Source: Leptospira ognonensis (GTDB lineage Bacteria; Spirochaetota; Leptospiria; Leptospirales; Leptospiraceae). Taken from it: DNA of 64,000 bases. The translations under genes were made by a program, and so were the position numbers. Each line of letters begins with the position of its first letter. Within the stretch, counting starts at the first letter, position 1. Under the pieces are notes generated by a model. The model ran no database searches and had not been told where the DNA came from. It worked only from the letters and a program-made list of their open reading frames with translations. Shown here one piece after another: positions 7,808 to 17,059 of the stretch. Where the stretch lies: NCBI RefSeq assembly GCF_004770745.1, contig NZ_RQGD01000035.1:186001-250000 (forward strand), read 5' to 3'.

Positions 7808-9517
7808 ATGATCAGCCACTTAAAAATTAGGGACTTTGCACTTCTTGAATCTTTGGACTTAGACTTAAAGTCAGGCCTTGCCGTTTTTACAGGAGAATCT
7901 GGATCTGGTAAATCGCTCGTATTTGATTCGATTGCCTCTCTTTTTGGGGGTAGGTGCTCGACGGCAAACATTCGAACTGGCAAAGATAAATACTCTCTCC
8001 AGGCCATCGTCAACTTAAAAGAGCATCCTATGGCAAAAGAATATTTGCAGAACCAAGGCTTTCAATATGAAGGCGATGAAATCATACTGACCAAGGAATT
8101 ATTTAAGGACGGTAAGGCACGAGTGAAAATTGGTGATTCTCTTGCTTCCACCTCTCATTTACGAGAATTTGGAAAGCACATTGCGGAAGTCCATAGCCAA
8201 AACGAGCAGCTCTTCCTTCTCGAAAAATCCCATCAACTGGAATTTCTAGATCGTTTCGCTCACCTTGAATCCCTCAAAGCAAAGGTTAAGCTTTCCTTAC
8301 AAAATTTTCGCCATTGGAAGGAGAAGTTAAATCATTTTGATGATACCTTGGCGGAGTCGAAAAAGAAATTAGAAATCTTAAATTTTGAAATAGAGGAAAT
8401 CGAAAACGTATCGCCGAAGGACGGAGAAGACGAATCTCTGATGCAAGAAGAACGCTTTCTTGCGAATGGGGAAAAGTTGGCAGAAAACTATCGTTATCTT
8501 TTAGAAGAATTAACGGACAAGGAGAATGCCATATTAAAAGTTTTTCCTAGCATGCTTCACGCAGTGGAAAAGATATCCCAACTATTGCCAGAAAAAATGC
8601 CTCTCAGGGAGGAATGGGAAGATGTATATGATCGTCTCAAAAATTTAAAATCAACCATTCGTGAAGAGGAAGAGGAATTATTTTTTAGCCCCGATCGTCT
8701 AGATATGGTACAGACACGACTTCAGATTCTGAATAAGCTAAAGAAAAAGTTTGGTTCCTCGATCCCAGAAATTCTAAATCAGTTGGAACAAAAGAAAGTG
8801 GAATTGGAAAAATGGACTCTTTCAGCCAGTGATAGAGATTTTTTATCGCAAAAGTATGATCAGGCACTTCTCGAATTGAAAGAATTGGTCTTTCAGCTTT
8901 CCCGAGCTCGCAGAAATGCTCTTTCCTCTTTTGAGGAAGAGGTACAAAAAGAGCTGAATGATTTAGGGATGGAGGGTGCCAAACTGCAAGTCGTCCTAAG
9001 ATGGGAAGAAAATCCGGAAGGGGAAGTGGATGAAGGATCGAAACTATATTTTATTTCAGAAACTGGTTTGGATCAGGTGGAATTCTATTTTAGTGCCAAT
9101 GTGGGAGAGAAACCAAGGCCCCTCAGAAAAGTTGCTTCTGGAGGCGAATTATCGCGCATCATGCTTGGATTGAGAAGTGCTCTCGGCAAATTTTCACCGG
9201 CTCCTCAAATTTTGATTTTAGATGAAATTGATACGGGTCTTGGTGGGGAGGCTGCCACATCGCTTGCGTCAAAACTGAAAAAACTTTCCAAATCTTCTCA
9301 AATCCTACTCATTACCCATACCCAACAGATTGCAGCGGTAGCAGATGAACACATTCGTATCGAAAAGTATGCGGAAAATGGCAGAACGTATGCAATTTCG
9401 AAGGGATTGACCTTCGAAGAGCGAAAACGAGAACTTGCACGAATGATTGGCGGAAAACAGGTCACCCAAGGTGTCATGAAAGCAGCCACGGAGCTTTTGC
9501 AGAAAAAGGCAGTCTGA
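7808..9517 (+). CDS. recN: DNA repair protein RecN
   Basis: The start at 7808 gives MISHLKIRDFALLESLDLDL, the usual RecN opening, preceded by CAGGAG. An in-frame extension to 7652 is not RecN-like. The protein is 569 residues: Walker A GESGSGKSLVFDSI (about 30-43), a long coiled coil (about 160-390), then the ABC signature ASGGELSRIMLGLRSAL and Walker B LILDEIDTGLGGE. RecN is an SMC-like ATPase acting early in double-strand-break repair in the cytoplasm. The length is typical. It is followed after 76 bases by the exbB-like gene, with no evident terminator between. Confidence 0.95.
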   Translation: MISHLKIRDFALLESLDLDLKSGLAVFTGESGSGKSLVFDSIASLFGGRCSTANIRTGKDKYSLQAIVNLKEHPMAKEYLQNQGFQYEGDEIILTKELFKDGKARVKIGDSLASTSHLREFGKHIAEVHSQNEQLFLLEKSHQLEFLDRFAHLESLKAKVKLSLQNFRHWKEKLNHFDDTLAESKKKLEILNFEIEEIENVSPKDGEDESLMQEERFLANGEKLAENYRYLLEELTDKENAILKVFPSMLHAVEKISQLLPEKMPLREEWEDVYDRLKNLKSTIREEEEELFFSPDRLDMVQTRLQILNKLKKKFGSSIPEILNQLEQKKVELEKWTLSASDRDFLSQKYDQALLELKELVFQLSRARRNALSSFEEEVQKELNDLGMEGAKLQVVLRWEENPEGEVDEGSKLYFISETGLDQVEFYFSANVGEKPRPLRKVASGGELSRIMLGLRSALGKFSPAPQILILDEIDTGLGGEAATSLASKLKKLSKSSQILLITHTQQIAAVADEHIRIEKYAENGRTYAISKGLTFEERKRELARMIGGKQVTQGVMKAATELLQKKAV

Positions 9518-9593
9518 ATTTACTTAAAATTGTATTTGGCGAAAAAGGGAAGATTGAAATCCTTATTCTGTAATCCTGAATTGGGGCCACTTC

Positions 9594-10214
9594 ATGTTTT
9601 TTCCTTTTGCTAAATCAGACTCGATCATTTCATCCGTACCTCCAGAAACGATTCCTATCGTTATCATTTTTGTATCCATTGTGGGATTTACCATCATCAT
9701 TGAAAGGTTAGTCTACTTCTGGAAATTGAAGCCGATCCCCGGCGATGATCTGAAAAAAATTCGAGATCTAGCTAGGGAAAAGAAATGGGATGAGGCGAAA
9801 GACATTCTAGGGAAGGCCTCTCTTTCTCCGGCTTCTGTGATTCTGCAGTTAGCTTTTGAACTCAAAAGAAGGAACGTTGAGTATTTCGAAGATGATGTCC
9901 GGCAAGAAGGTTTCAGACAGATTGGACTTATGGAAAAATACCTCACAAGTCTTGGTACGATTGCCACGATTGCTCCTCTCCTTGGAGTATTGGGAACCGT
10001 TATCGGGATTGTGAGATCCTTTGCTGAAGGAGCAGGGACGAAGGGAGCAGAAGTGGGAATTTCTGAGGCACTTGTTACCACTGCGATGGGACTCGGCGTT
10101 GCCATTCCTGCCTATGTTTTCTATAATTATTTTTCCAGATCGAAAGAAGAACGCACCATTGAGATGGAAAATGTAACGGACCTAGTGTTACCGCACTTGG
10201 TGAAACAAAAGTAG
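9594..10214 (+). CDS. exbB: MotA/TolQ/ExbB-family proton channel protein
   Basis: The 206-residue protein has three membrane segments (about 20-40, 115-140, 160-185). Between the last two lies the family motif LGTIATIAPLLGVLGTVIGIVRSF, with EALVTTAMGLGVAIPAYVFYNYF in the third. With the next gene product it would form a proton-motive-force-driven inner-membrane motor of the ExbBD/TolQR type. No TonB gene is beside it; instead bamA follows, so the motor may serve outer-membrane upkeep rather than a specific transporter. The gene ends 3 bases before exbD. The ExbB versus TolQ assignment is not certain. Confidence 0.88.
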   Translation: MFFPFAKSDSIISSVPPETIPIVIIFVSIVGFTIIIERLVYFWKLKPIPGDDLKKIRDLAREKKWDEAKDILGKASLSPASVILQLAFELKRRNVEYFEDDVRQEGFRQIGLMEKYLTSLGTIATIAPLLGVLGTVIGIVRSFAEGAGTKGAEVGISEALVTTAMGLGVAIPAYVFYNYFSRSKEERTIEMENVTDLVLPHLVKQK

Positions 10215-10217
10215 CGA

Positions 10218-10649
10218 ATGAAGTTTCGTAAGAAGCAAGAATCTTTTAATAAAATCGAGTTAGCACCTCTAATCGATGTTATTTCCTTTATCGTAATTTA
10301 TTTTTTAATGAATGCCACGCTTGAGAAAAATACCGCTTTAAAAGTGGAGCTTCCTCGATCTTCAAGTGTCGCCAAAGAAAAGCAAAAAGATGAACTCATC
10401 ATCACTGTTGACAAACAAGGAAAGATCTTTTTAGATCAGAGTACGGACGCTGTTGCGTTAGATTCCCTAACCGATCGAATCAACGGATTTCTCGGACCTG
10501 AGAAAGAAAGGGATCCGAAAAAGAATAAAGTAATCATACGTGGAGATGGCGGAGCCTCATACCAAGTTGTTGTTAAAGTTATCGATGCCGTAAATGCAGC
10601 TGGCGTTAGCAGATTTAACTTAGCAATGGTAAAAGGCACATCAAAATAG
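10218..10649 (+). CDS. exbD: ExbD/TolR-family protein
   Basis: The 143-residue protein has one N-terminal membrane helix (about 17-36, [20 protein letters not shown]) and a periplasmic domain. The motif [10 protein letters not shown] contains the aspartate that carries protons in ExbD/TolR. The C-terminal half has the pattern [25 protein letters not shown], typical of the family. It is the partner of the preceding ExbB-like channel. The stop lies 4 bases before the TTG start of bamA, indicating one operon exbB-exbD-bamA. Confidence 0.9.
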   Translation: MKFRKKQESFNKIELAPLIDVISFIVIYFLMNATLEKNTALKVELPRSSSVAKEKQKDELIITVDKQGKIFLDQSTDAVALDSLTDRINGFLGPEKERDPKKNKVIIRGDGGASYQVVVKVIDAVNAAGVSRFNLAMVKGTSK

Positions 10650-10653
10650 ATTT

Positions 10654-13527
10654 TTGAAACTCAAAAAATCACATCTCCTATTATTATTCGTAATATGTTT
10701 TGCTATGCTCGGAGTCGCGCAGTGGCATTCTTTATACTCAAATCGTACATCATATTTAGATCGTCGTATAACAAGCGTAGAATTTGTAGGAAATATCAAC
10801 ACAGCAAGCTCTGATATTCTAGATATGATTGATATGAAAAAGGACATGGTACTGACTCAAGAGCTTCTTGATGCAGACATGAAAACTCTCTTTCAGTCAG
10901 GATACTTCTTTCAAATTGATATTCAGGGTGAAAACGATGGGGATGGCGTAAAGGTTAGGATCGTTGTTAAGGAAAGACCGCGCGTTAAGGATATTGACTT
11001 TATAGGTGCAGATGAAGTTTTCCCATCCGATTTGAGAGAAAAAATCCCTCTGAAAGAAAACGAGATCATCACTCCAAAAAAAGTACAACTATCGAAAGAA
11101 GTAATCTTAAAAAAATACAGGGATGAGGGCTTCTTTCTTGCCTATGTTCGTTTTGAATTGGATCCGGTTGATCCTGATACGAATACGGTAAAAGTAAAAT
11201 TCATTATCGATGAGGGAGAGGAGATTCCTGTCTCAAAGATTAATATTTTTGGTAATAATGAAATCGATACGTTTGAAATTCAAGGAATTCTAGATCTCAA
11301 AGAAAGTGGCATTATCGAGTCTGGTGTTTTTAAAGAATCTGCGTTCGAGACCGATAAACAGAAGATTGTCGGATATTTGAAATCACGAGGATATGTTGAT
11401 GCTGAGATCAGCAATGACGGAACTAACTGGGAAATTAAGTGGGAAAATTCAAAGAAAAAAGATAAGCGCGTTGTCATCGTTAATTATAAAATAGTTGAAG
11501 GTGAGCAATACTTTTATAACGGTTATACGACCTCTCATGATATGACATTGGCGCCAAATAACATGCCTTTGTATTTAAATAAAGAGAGTAATCCAGTGGG
11601 TACTCCACCTGAAGAATGGAAGCCAGTATATGAGCTAAAATATCTTAAAAATCAGTTTGAATTTACTGATAATGATATTGGCGAAGTATTTGATGAATCA
11701 AAATTTCAAAAGGATAGAGGTTCGATTAATGAATCCTATTCCGCAAAGGGGTATCTGTTTGCTCAGGTAATTCCGAGAAGAAAAATCATAGAATTGAGTG
11801 AAGAATCGATCGGTCGATATGAAAATTGTCAAAAACGATCTTCTCCTGAGTCGGTCAAAGACTGCGAAGAGGAATTTCAAAGATTAAATATTCCTAAATT
11901 AAGAAAACTTTATGAAAGCAATAAAAACCTCCATGGTAAAAAGTTTATACATGTAGATTTTACGATTCGAGAAAACAATTTAGCCTTCGTCGAAAATATC
12001 ATCATTAAGGGCAATAAAAAGACGCTTGATCGGGTTATTCGAAGAGAGTTACTTTTTAAACCGGGGGATTTATTCAATTCAACACTAGTAAATAGATCTC
12101 GTGAACGAATATTTAACCTCGGTTATTTTAAAGAAGTAAACTTCAATATGCGACCAGGTTCCGACGAGACGAAAATGAACCTGATCATAGAACTTGTGGA
12201 ACAGCCTACGGGCACTGTTTCCATGGGCGGGGGATATGGAACAATCACAGGATTTTCGATTTTTACACAATTAGGTGAAAACAACCTTAATGGTAGTGGC
12301 CAACAGATTAATGGAAGAATTGAATTTGGTCCGATACGTAGATTTCTTCAATTATCTTGGACCGAACCATGGTTTAATGATAAACCTTGGTCCTTGACGC
12401 TTTCTGCCTTTTATTCTTCTCGAACCTTATTCGTTGGTGCGACTTCCATTACTGAAAATAATAACCAAGGGATTAAAGAAGCTGCCTCCTATGAGAGAGC
12501 TGGGGTAGGTGTTAGTGCTGGTATTGGTCATAGATTTTTAATCAACTGGACACATTTTCATCGTTATTCCCCTTCCTTTTTTGCTTCAACTAGGCCATCC
12601 TCTCTTGTTTCTGACCAAGTTCTTGCAGAAGTAAATCGGGGATGGCAATTCCGTTCGCAAATGACAAACGGTATTGCGTATGATAACAGAGATAATGTTT
12701 TTAATTCCACACAAGGGTTTAATTTAATTTTTTCAGTGGATAATGTTGGGCAATATTTGGGCGGAGAAAGTCATTTTGATCAGTTTAGTCCTATACTTGA
12801 ATACTATCAAAATTGGTTTGATTATACATTTTTTGGTTTGATTCGTAAAAATGCTCTTCGCAGATGGAGAGTCGTACAACAATTTCGTACTTCATCTGTG
12901 TTTACCTTTGAAAGGGCTCCTAAATACCGAAATCAAGACAAAGAGAAAATTCCTTATATTCAAGTTCAGGATCGACTGTTTTTAGGTGGCTATGAATCTC
13001 TCCGCGGTTGGTTTTTTGATGATAAGTATTATCCTGACGAATGGAAAAATGGAGCTGCTTCCAGAATCCTATTTACTTCTGAATTGAGATTCCCAATCGA
13101 ACCCTCTTTACTTTGGTTTGTTATTTTCTTTGATGCGGGAGCCATGTATGAAGAAGTTAATAAAGCCATTGGTGAAAGAAAAGAGAGCTTTAAAAACTAT
13201 GATAGTATCGTAACGAACCAACGTTATTCAGATCCAAGTGGCGCTTACATTTTTGAGAATTTTAATAGCAATGGTCAAAAAATTCCAATATCTCCTTATG
13301 AGTTGAATGATCCTGATCGGCTCGTTTTATCTGGTCGAAATATTTCCTTACAGAACTTTAAATACTCATGGGGGTTTGGACTCAGAATTCAAATTCCTGT
13401 TCTTCCGCTCAGGATTTACTTTGCACAAAAGATTCGTTATACGGGAGACTCGGAACATCCATTCTCTGTCTATCCAGATACAAATGCCTTTCAGTTTGTG
13501 TTTGGTATCGGAGATTTGCGTTTTTAA
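10654..13527 (+). CDS. bamA: Outer-membrane protein assembly factor BamA
   Basis: The TTG start at 10654 gives an N-terminal signal/anchor (MKLKKSHLLLLFVICFAMLGVAQ). Five POTRA domains can be traced (about 38-108, 109-188, 190-283, 284-440, 443-517), then the beta-barrel (about 520-957) with GGGYGTITGFSIFTQLGENN and GGYESLRGW in the lid region. The protein folds and inserts outer-membrane proteins. At 957 residues it is about 150 longer than the E. coli protein. The extra length lies mainly in POTRA4 (about 297-335 and 380-430), including a Cys pair C392/C404. It ends with an aromatic residue (RF). The stop overlaps the ATG of the helicase gene. Confidence 0.94.
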   Translation: MKLKKSHLLLLFVICFAMLGVAQWHSLYSNRTSYLDRRITSVEFVGNINTASSDILDMIDMKKDMVLTQELLDADMKTLFQSGYFFQIDIQGENDGDGVKVRIVVKERPRVKDIDFIGADEVFPSDLREKIPLKENEIITPKKVQLSKEVILKKYRDEGFFLAYVRFELDPVDPDTNTVKVKFIIDEGEEIPVSKINIFGNNEIDTFEIQGILDLKESGIIESGVFKESAFETDKQKIVGYLKSRGYVDAEISNDGTNWEIKWENSKKKDKRVVIVNYKIVEGEQYFYNGYTTSHDMTLAPNNMPLYLNKESNPVGTPPEEWKPVYELKYLKNQFEFTDNDIGEVFDESKFQKDRGSINESYSAKGYLFAQVIPRRKIIELSEESIGRYENCQKRSSPESVKDCEEEFQRLNIPKLRKLYESNKNLHGKKFIHVDFTIRENNLAFVENIIIKGNKKTLDRVIRRELLFKPGDLFNSTLVNRSRERIFNLGYFKEVNFNMRPGSDETKMNLIIELVEQPTGTVSMGGGYGTITGFSIFTQLGENNLNGSGQQINGRIEFGPIRRFLQLSWTEPWFNDKPWSLTLSAFYSSRTLFVGATSITENNNQGIKEAASYERAGVGVSAGIGHRFLINWTHFHRYSPSFFASTRPSSLVSDQVLAEVNRGWQFRSQMTNGIAYDNRDNVFNSTQGFNLIFSVDNVGQYLGGESHFDQFSPILEYYQNWFDYTFFGLIRKNALRRWRVVQQFRTSSVFTFERAPKYRNQDKEKIPYIQVQDRLFLGGYESLRGWFFDDKYYPDEWKNGAASRILFTSELRFPIEPSLLWFVIFFDAGAMYEEVNKAIGERKESFKNYDSIVTNQRYSDPSGAYIFENFNSNGQKIPISPYELNDPDRLVLSGRNISLQNFKYSWGFGLRIQIPVLPLRIYFAQKIRYTGDSEHPFSVYPDTNAFQFVFGIGDLRF

Positions 13528-15713
13528 TGACTGCCGACGGGCTAAACTCAGAACAAAATCTTGCAGTCACAACCGTAGATGGACCAGTATTGATTCTTGC
13601 TGGAGCTGGTTCTGGTAAAACGCGTGTTATTACATATCGTATCGCACGATTAATCAACGAGTATGACATTTTTCCAAATCGCATCTTGGCGGTTACTTTT
13701 ACAAACAAAGCCGCTCAAGAAATGCGAGAGAGATGTACACAAATTCTTGGAAAATCAAAGGGTGATCCATTCATAAAAACATTTCATTCTCTCTGTCTTT
13801 ATATTTTACGAAGAGATGGAAAACATTTAGGACTTGGAAATAATTTTACCGTTTATGATAGCGATATGCAAGAATCCCTCATTAAAGAGCTGTTGAAGAA
13901 GAATGATCTAGATACGAAGGAATTTAGACCAGGACAATTGGCAAATTTGTTCTCCAAAGCAAAAGATTCATTTCAAACAGCTGAAGACTTTTCAAAACAA
14001 GCCGCGGATGATCATTATGGAAAAACAGTCGCAAAAATATTTTTAGCATACGAAAAGGAAAAATTCCAAAGGAATGCCTTAGATTTTGGAGATTTAATTT
14101 TATCCTGTGTCATTCTGTTTCGCGATTTTCCGATGATTCTTGAGAAATACCAAGCATATTGGCAATACATTATGGTGGATGAGTATCAGGATACAAATAA
14201 AATCCAGTACCATCTTGTAAAGGCATTGGCGAGCAAACATAAAAACATTTGTGTCGTCGGAGATGATGACCAGTCAATTTATTCCTGGCGTGGTGCTGAT
14301 ATTTCTAATATTTTAAATTTCAACAAGGATTATCCGGATTCCCTTGTTGTAAAATTAGAAGAAAATTACCGATCTACAAAAACAATTATTGATACTGCTG
14401 CGAAGATTATTTCGCATAACTCGAAACGGACGGAAAAAACTCTTTTTACAAATAATCCGGAAGGGGAGAAGATTCGACTCACGACGTATCAGAACGAAAC
14501 GGAAGAAGCGAACGGGATATTGCAAAAAATCATTAAATTAAAAAATGCCAAAAATCGTTACGCAGACAATGCCATCTTTTACAGAACGAATAGCCAATCG
14601 CGATATTTTGAAGAAGCCTTTCGTAAAAAAGGAATCCCGTATAAAATTTTTGGTGGCTTTAGATTCTTTGATCGAAAAGAGGTTAAAGATCTCATTGCCT
14701 ACTTATCGGTCATAGTGAATCCCGTGGATTCTACTTCCCTGCTAAGAATCATCAATTCTCCACCGAGAGGACTGGGTGAGACAACTATCACTCGTCTTGC
14801 CAATTTTTCCATCGAACAGGGAATCTCTTTACTTGAATGTTTGGGAAAACAAATCCCTGAAATCAAAAAAGGAACTGCAAAGAAACTAGCAGACCTACAT
14901 CGAATGTTTGAAAATTTTATTGGAGAACATGAAAAAAAACGATCACCTTCAGAATTAACATATGAAGTTTTAGAAAGATCAGGATATCGCGAGTTTTTGG
15001 AAAACGAGGGGACAGAAGAATCCTTCTCTCGATTAGAAAATTTAAATGAATTTGTAAATGCGCTGAAAGAGTATGAAGAGACAAGTCAGGATCCCTCTCT
15101 CGAAGAATACCTCGGAAATATTTCACTCATCACGAGTGAGGAAGATTCCAAAGAATTAGCAGACTATGTGATCCTTATGACGGTGCATAATGCGAAAGGA
15201 TTAGAGTTCAAAAATGTTTTTATGGCAGGCATGGAAGAGGGAACATTTCCACACTTTCTAGCCAGTGATACCAAAGAGGGGCTTGAGGAAGAGAGAAGGC
15301 TTTGTTATGTGGCAGTTACACGTGCAAGGGAAAAATTGGATATCAGCCTGTCTCGCTATACTCGTAAATTTGGAGAAGTAGAGGCTCGCATTTCTTCTCG
15401 ATTTTTGGAAGAGATACCAAGAGAAAATTTGATCGGGGATTTTATAGAATCCGCATACGGGGTGCGTAGGCCTGACAAATCTCCTCAGGCAAAGGATGCC
15501 TATCCGAAAGCACATAAGGAAGAATCGGTTTCTGGAAAGAAGGGGAATCAAGATTTTGCCGTTGGAAAGAGGGTTAGGCATAAGGTTTACGGAGAAGGCA
15601 AAATCATCTCCATGAGTGGTACTGGGGATAATACGAAAGTTGAGGTCCGTTTCGGAGCCCATATTGAGAAAAAATTTTTATTGGCGTACACACCACTCGA
15701 CATAATCTCTTAA
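13527..15713 (+). CDS. pcrA: UvrD/Rep/PcrA-type ATP-dependent DNA helicase
   Basis: The start at 13527 overlaps the bamA stop (TAATGA) and gives MTADGLNSEQNLAVTTVDGP, the correct helicase opening; the longer in-frame ORF from 13368 reads through bamA in another frame. The 728-residue superfamily 1A helicase shows Walker A GAGSGKTRVITYR, motif II VDEYQDTN, motif III GDDDQSIYSWRGADI, motif IV EENYRSTKTI and motif V/VI MTVHNAKGLEF and CYVAVTRAREKL. A C-terminal Tudor-like segment (GKRVRHKVYGEGKIISM) is typical of PcrA/UvrD. It unwinds 3'-5' in repair and replication restart. Confidence 0.93.
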   Translation: MTADGLNSEQNLAVTTVDGPVLILAGAGSGKTRVITYRIARLINEYDIFPNRILAVTFTNKAAQEMRERCTQILGKSKGDPFIKTFHSLCLYILRRDGKHLGLGNNFTVYDSDMQESLIKELLKKNDLDTKEFRPGQLANLFSKAKDSFQTAEDFSKQAADDHYGKTVAKIFLAYEKEKFQRNALDFGDLILSCVILFRDFPMILEKYQAYWQYIMVDEYQDTNKIQYHLVKALASKHKNICVVGDDDQSIYSWRGADISNILNFNKDYPDSLVVKLEENYRSTKTIIDTAAKIISHNSKRTEKTLFTNNPEGEKIRLTTYQNETEEANGILQKIIKLKNAKNRYADNAIFYRTNSQSRYFEEAFRKKGIPYKIFGGFRFFDRKEVKDLIAYLSVIVNPVDSTSLLRIINSPPRGLGETTITRLANFSIEQGISLLECLGKQIPEIKKGTAKKLADLHRMFENFIGEHEKKRSPSELTYEVLERSGYREFLENEGTEESFSRLENLNEFVNALKEYEETSQDPSLEEYLGNISLITSEEDSKELADYVILMTVHNAKGLEFKNVFMAGMEEGTFPHFLASDTKEGLEEERRLCYVAVTRAREKLDISLSRYTRKFGEVEARISSRFLEEIPRENLIGDFIESAYGVRRPDKSPQAKDAYPKAHKEESVSGKKGNQDFAVGKRVRHKVYGEGKIISMSGTGDNTKVEVRFGAHIEKKFLLAYTPLDIIS

Positions 15714-15728
15714 CGATAACGGGGTTTT

Positions 15729-16166
15729 ATGAAACGATTCATCACATTTGCTTTTTCCTTGTTCTTCAGTATGCCATTCCTCCATGCACAAAGTAGTACG
15801 AGTTTGGCAGAAGAATTTGCCAAGCTAAATGAATATCTAAAAAATCCAAAACAAACAGCAGAAGAAAAAAAGAAAATTTTGGAAACGAACGTGATGAATT
15901 CGGTTCGAAATACGCTTGCCCACAAATTTGCAAATCCACGGAAAGAATTAAAGGAGATTAAGATTCAGGATATGCAAACGGAGCGTCCGGAGGGAACGAA
16001 CAATCTTTTCGTAAAATATAAAAATTATTATATTTCTTATTCATTTGTAGCCGACCCAGAAAAATACCTCACATCCCCTGTCGAAGAATCTGTTTTGGAA
16101 AAACCAGCGGGTGCAGATCTGAGTGCCGCACATACAGATGAAAAACAGACATCTCTTAGTAAGTAA
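15729..16166 (+). CDS. Small exported protein of unknown function
   Basis: The 145-residue protein has a good signal peptide (MKRFITFAFSLFFSMPFLHAQ, cleavage near 21). The mature part begins with a charged helical stretch (SLAEEFAKLNEYLKNPKQ, then EEKKKILE) and a central segment with a tyrosine-rich strand (LFVKYKNYYISYSFVADPE), and ends in a low-complexity tail. I do not recognise a family. It starts 15 bases after the helicase stop and is followed after 20 bases by the CysQ-like gene, so it probably sits in a plus-strand operon. Confidence 0.7.
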   Translation: MKRFITFAFSLFFSMPFLHAQSSTSLAEEFAKLNEYLKNPKQTAEEKKKILETNVMNSVRNTLAHKFANPRKELKEIKIQDMQTERPEGTNNLFVKYKNYYISYSFVADPEKYLTSPVEESVLEKPAGADLSAAHTDEKQTSLSK

Positions 16167-16186
16167 TTTTCCATATTAGCTGATAG

Positions 16187-17059
16187 ATGGTAAATGAAGA
16201 TTTTGAACGTGTTTGGAGTTGGATATTAGAGATCGGAGATGAGATACTCGGGATCTATAAATCGGATTTCCTGGTTACGGATAAGGGAGGTAATGATCCA
16301 GTTACGGAAGCCGACCTCCGAGCCAGTGAATTCTTAAACCAAAAAATTGAAGCTCACTTCCCGAGCCACGGCTTTCTTTCCGAGGAAAAAAAAGATGATA
16401 ACCTTCGTTTAGAAAAAGAGTGGGTTTGGATTCTCGATCCCATCGATGGTACGAGGGAATTTGTAAAGAAGAATGATCAATTTGCTCTTAGCCTGGGACT
16501 CAGTAGGTCAGGCGTGCCTATTTGGGGCATTGTATTCAATCCAGCTACTGGAGAATTTTTTTCGAAGAGTCAATTTACATTTAATGTGAAATTATCTCCG
16601 CCATTTGCTTCGGACAAGAATAGGGAGCTTCTCTTACAGGGTTCCAAAATACCCTCCGAAATATCTAACCAATCTTATAGTAGAGAAGATAAGCCAGTTC
16701 TAATCGTGTCTGCTTCCGAGAAGAAAGAAGGATTATTTGATGCTCCCTTCTGGAATGAAAATTTCAAAATCCAAGCCATGGGCAGCATTGCTTATAAATT
16801 AGGTCTTCTCTCTGCAGGACATTTTGATCTGATCGTTTCTTTAAAACCCAAAAGCGAATGGGATATTTGTGGTGGCATCGCACTGCTTGACGAGAATCAA
16901 TTCAAAGCATATCCACTCGCCCAAGAAACGAACTATGCTTTTAACCAAAAAGATACCAAAAGTTACGGACTCGTAGCGGGTAAAACAAATGCCGTATCTT
17001 TTCTCGAGAATATCATTTCACGTGAAGATTTATCAAAGCAGGTAAAGAATTCATGGTAG
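16187..17059 (+). CDS. Inositol monophosphatase/CysQ-family phosphatase
   Basis: The 290-residue protein carries the metal-dependent phosphatase signatures of the family: GGNDPVTEADLRASEF (about 37-52), GFLSEE, WILDPIDGTREFVKKNDQFA (about 87-106) and, near the C terminus, SEWDICGGIALL. The aspartates of DPIDGT and the later WD provide the lithium-sensitive two-metal site. The sequence around TREF is closer to CysQ (3'(2'),5'-bisphosphate nucleotidase) than to plain inositol monophosphatase, but substrate cannot be decided. The stop overlaps the start of the glycosyltransferase gene by 7 bases. Confidence 0.85.
   Translation: MVNEDFERVWSWILEIGDEILGIYKSDFLVTDKGGNDPVTEADLRASEFLNQKIEAHFPSHGFLSEEKKDDNLRLEKEWVWILDPIDGTREFVKKNDQFALSLGLSRSGVPIWGIVFNPATGEFFSKSQFTFNVKLSPPFASDKNRELLLQGSKIPSEISNQSYSREDKPVLIVSASEKKEGLFDAPFWNENFKIQAMGSIAYKLGLLSAGHFDLIVSLKPKSEWDICGGIALLDENQFKAYPLAQETNYAFNQKDTKSYGLVAGKTNAVSFLENIISREDLSKQVKNSW

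Noticed and set aside
9713..10105. A 130-codon minus-strand frame
   Set aside because: Shadow of the ExbB-like gene.
13368..13526. N-terminal extension of the helicase into bamA
   Set aside because: The bases encode the BamA barrel end in another frame, and helicase homology starts at 13527.
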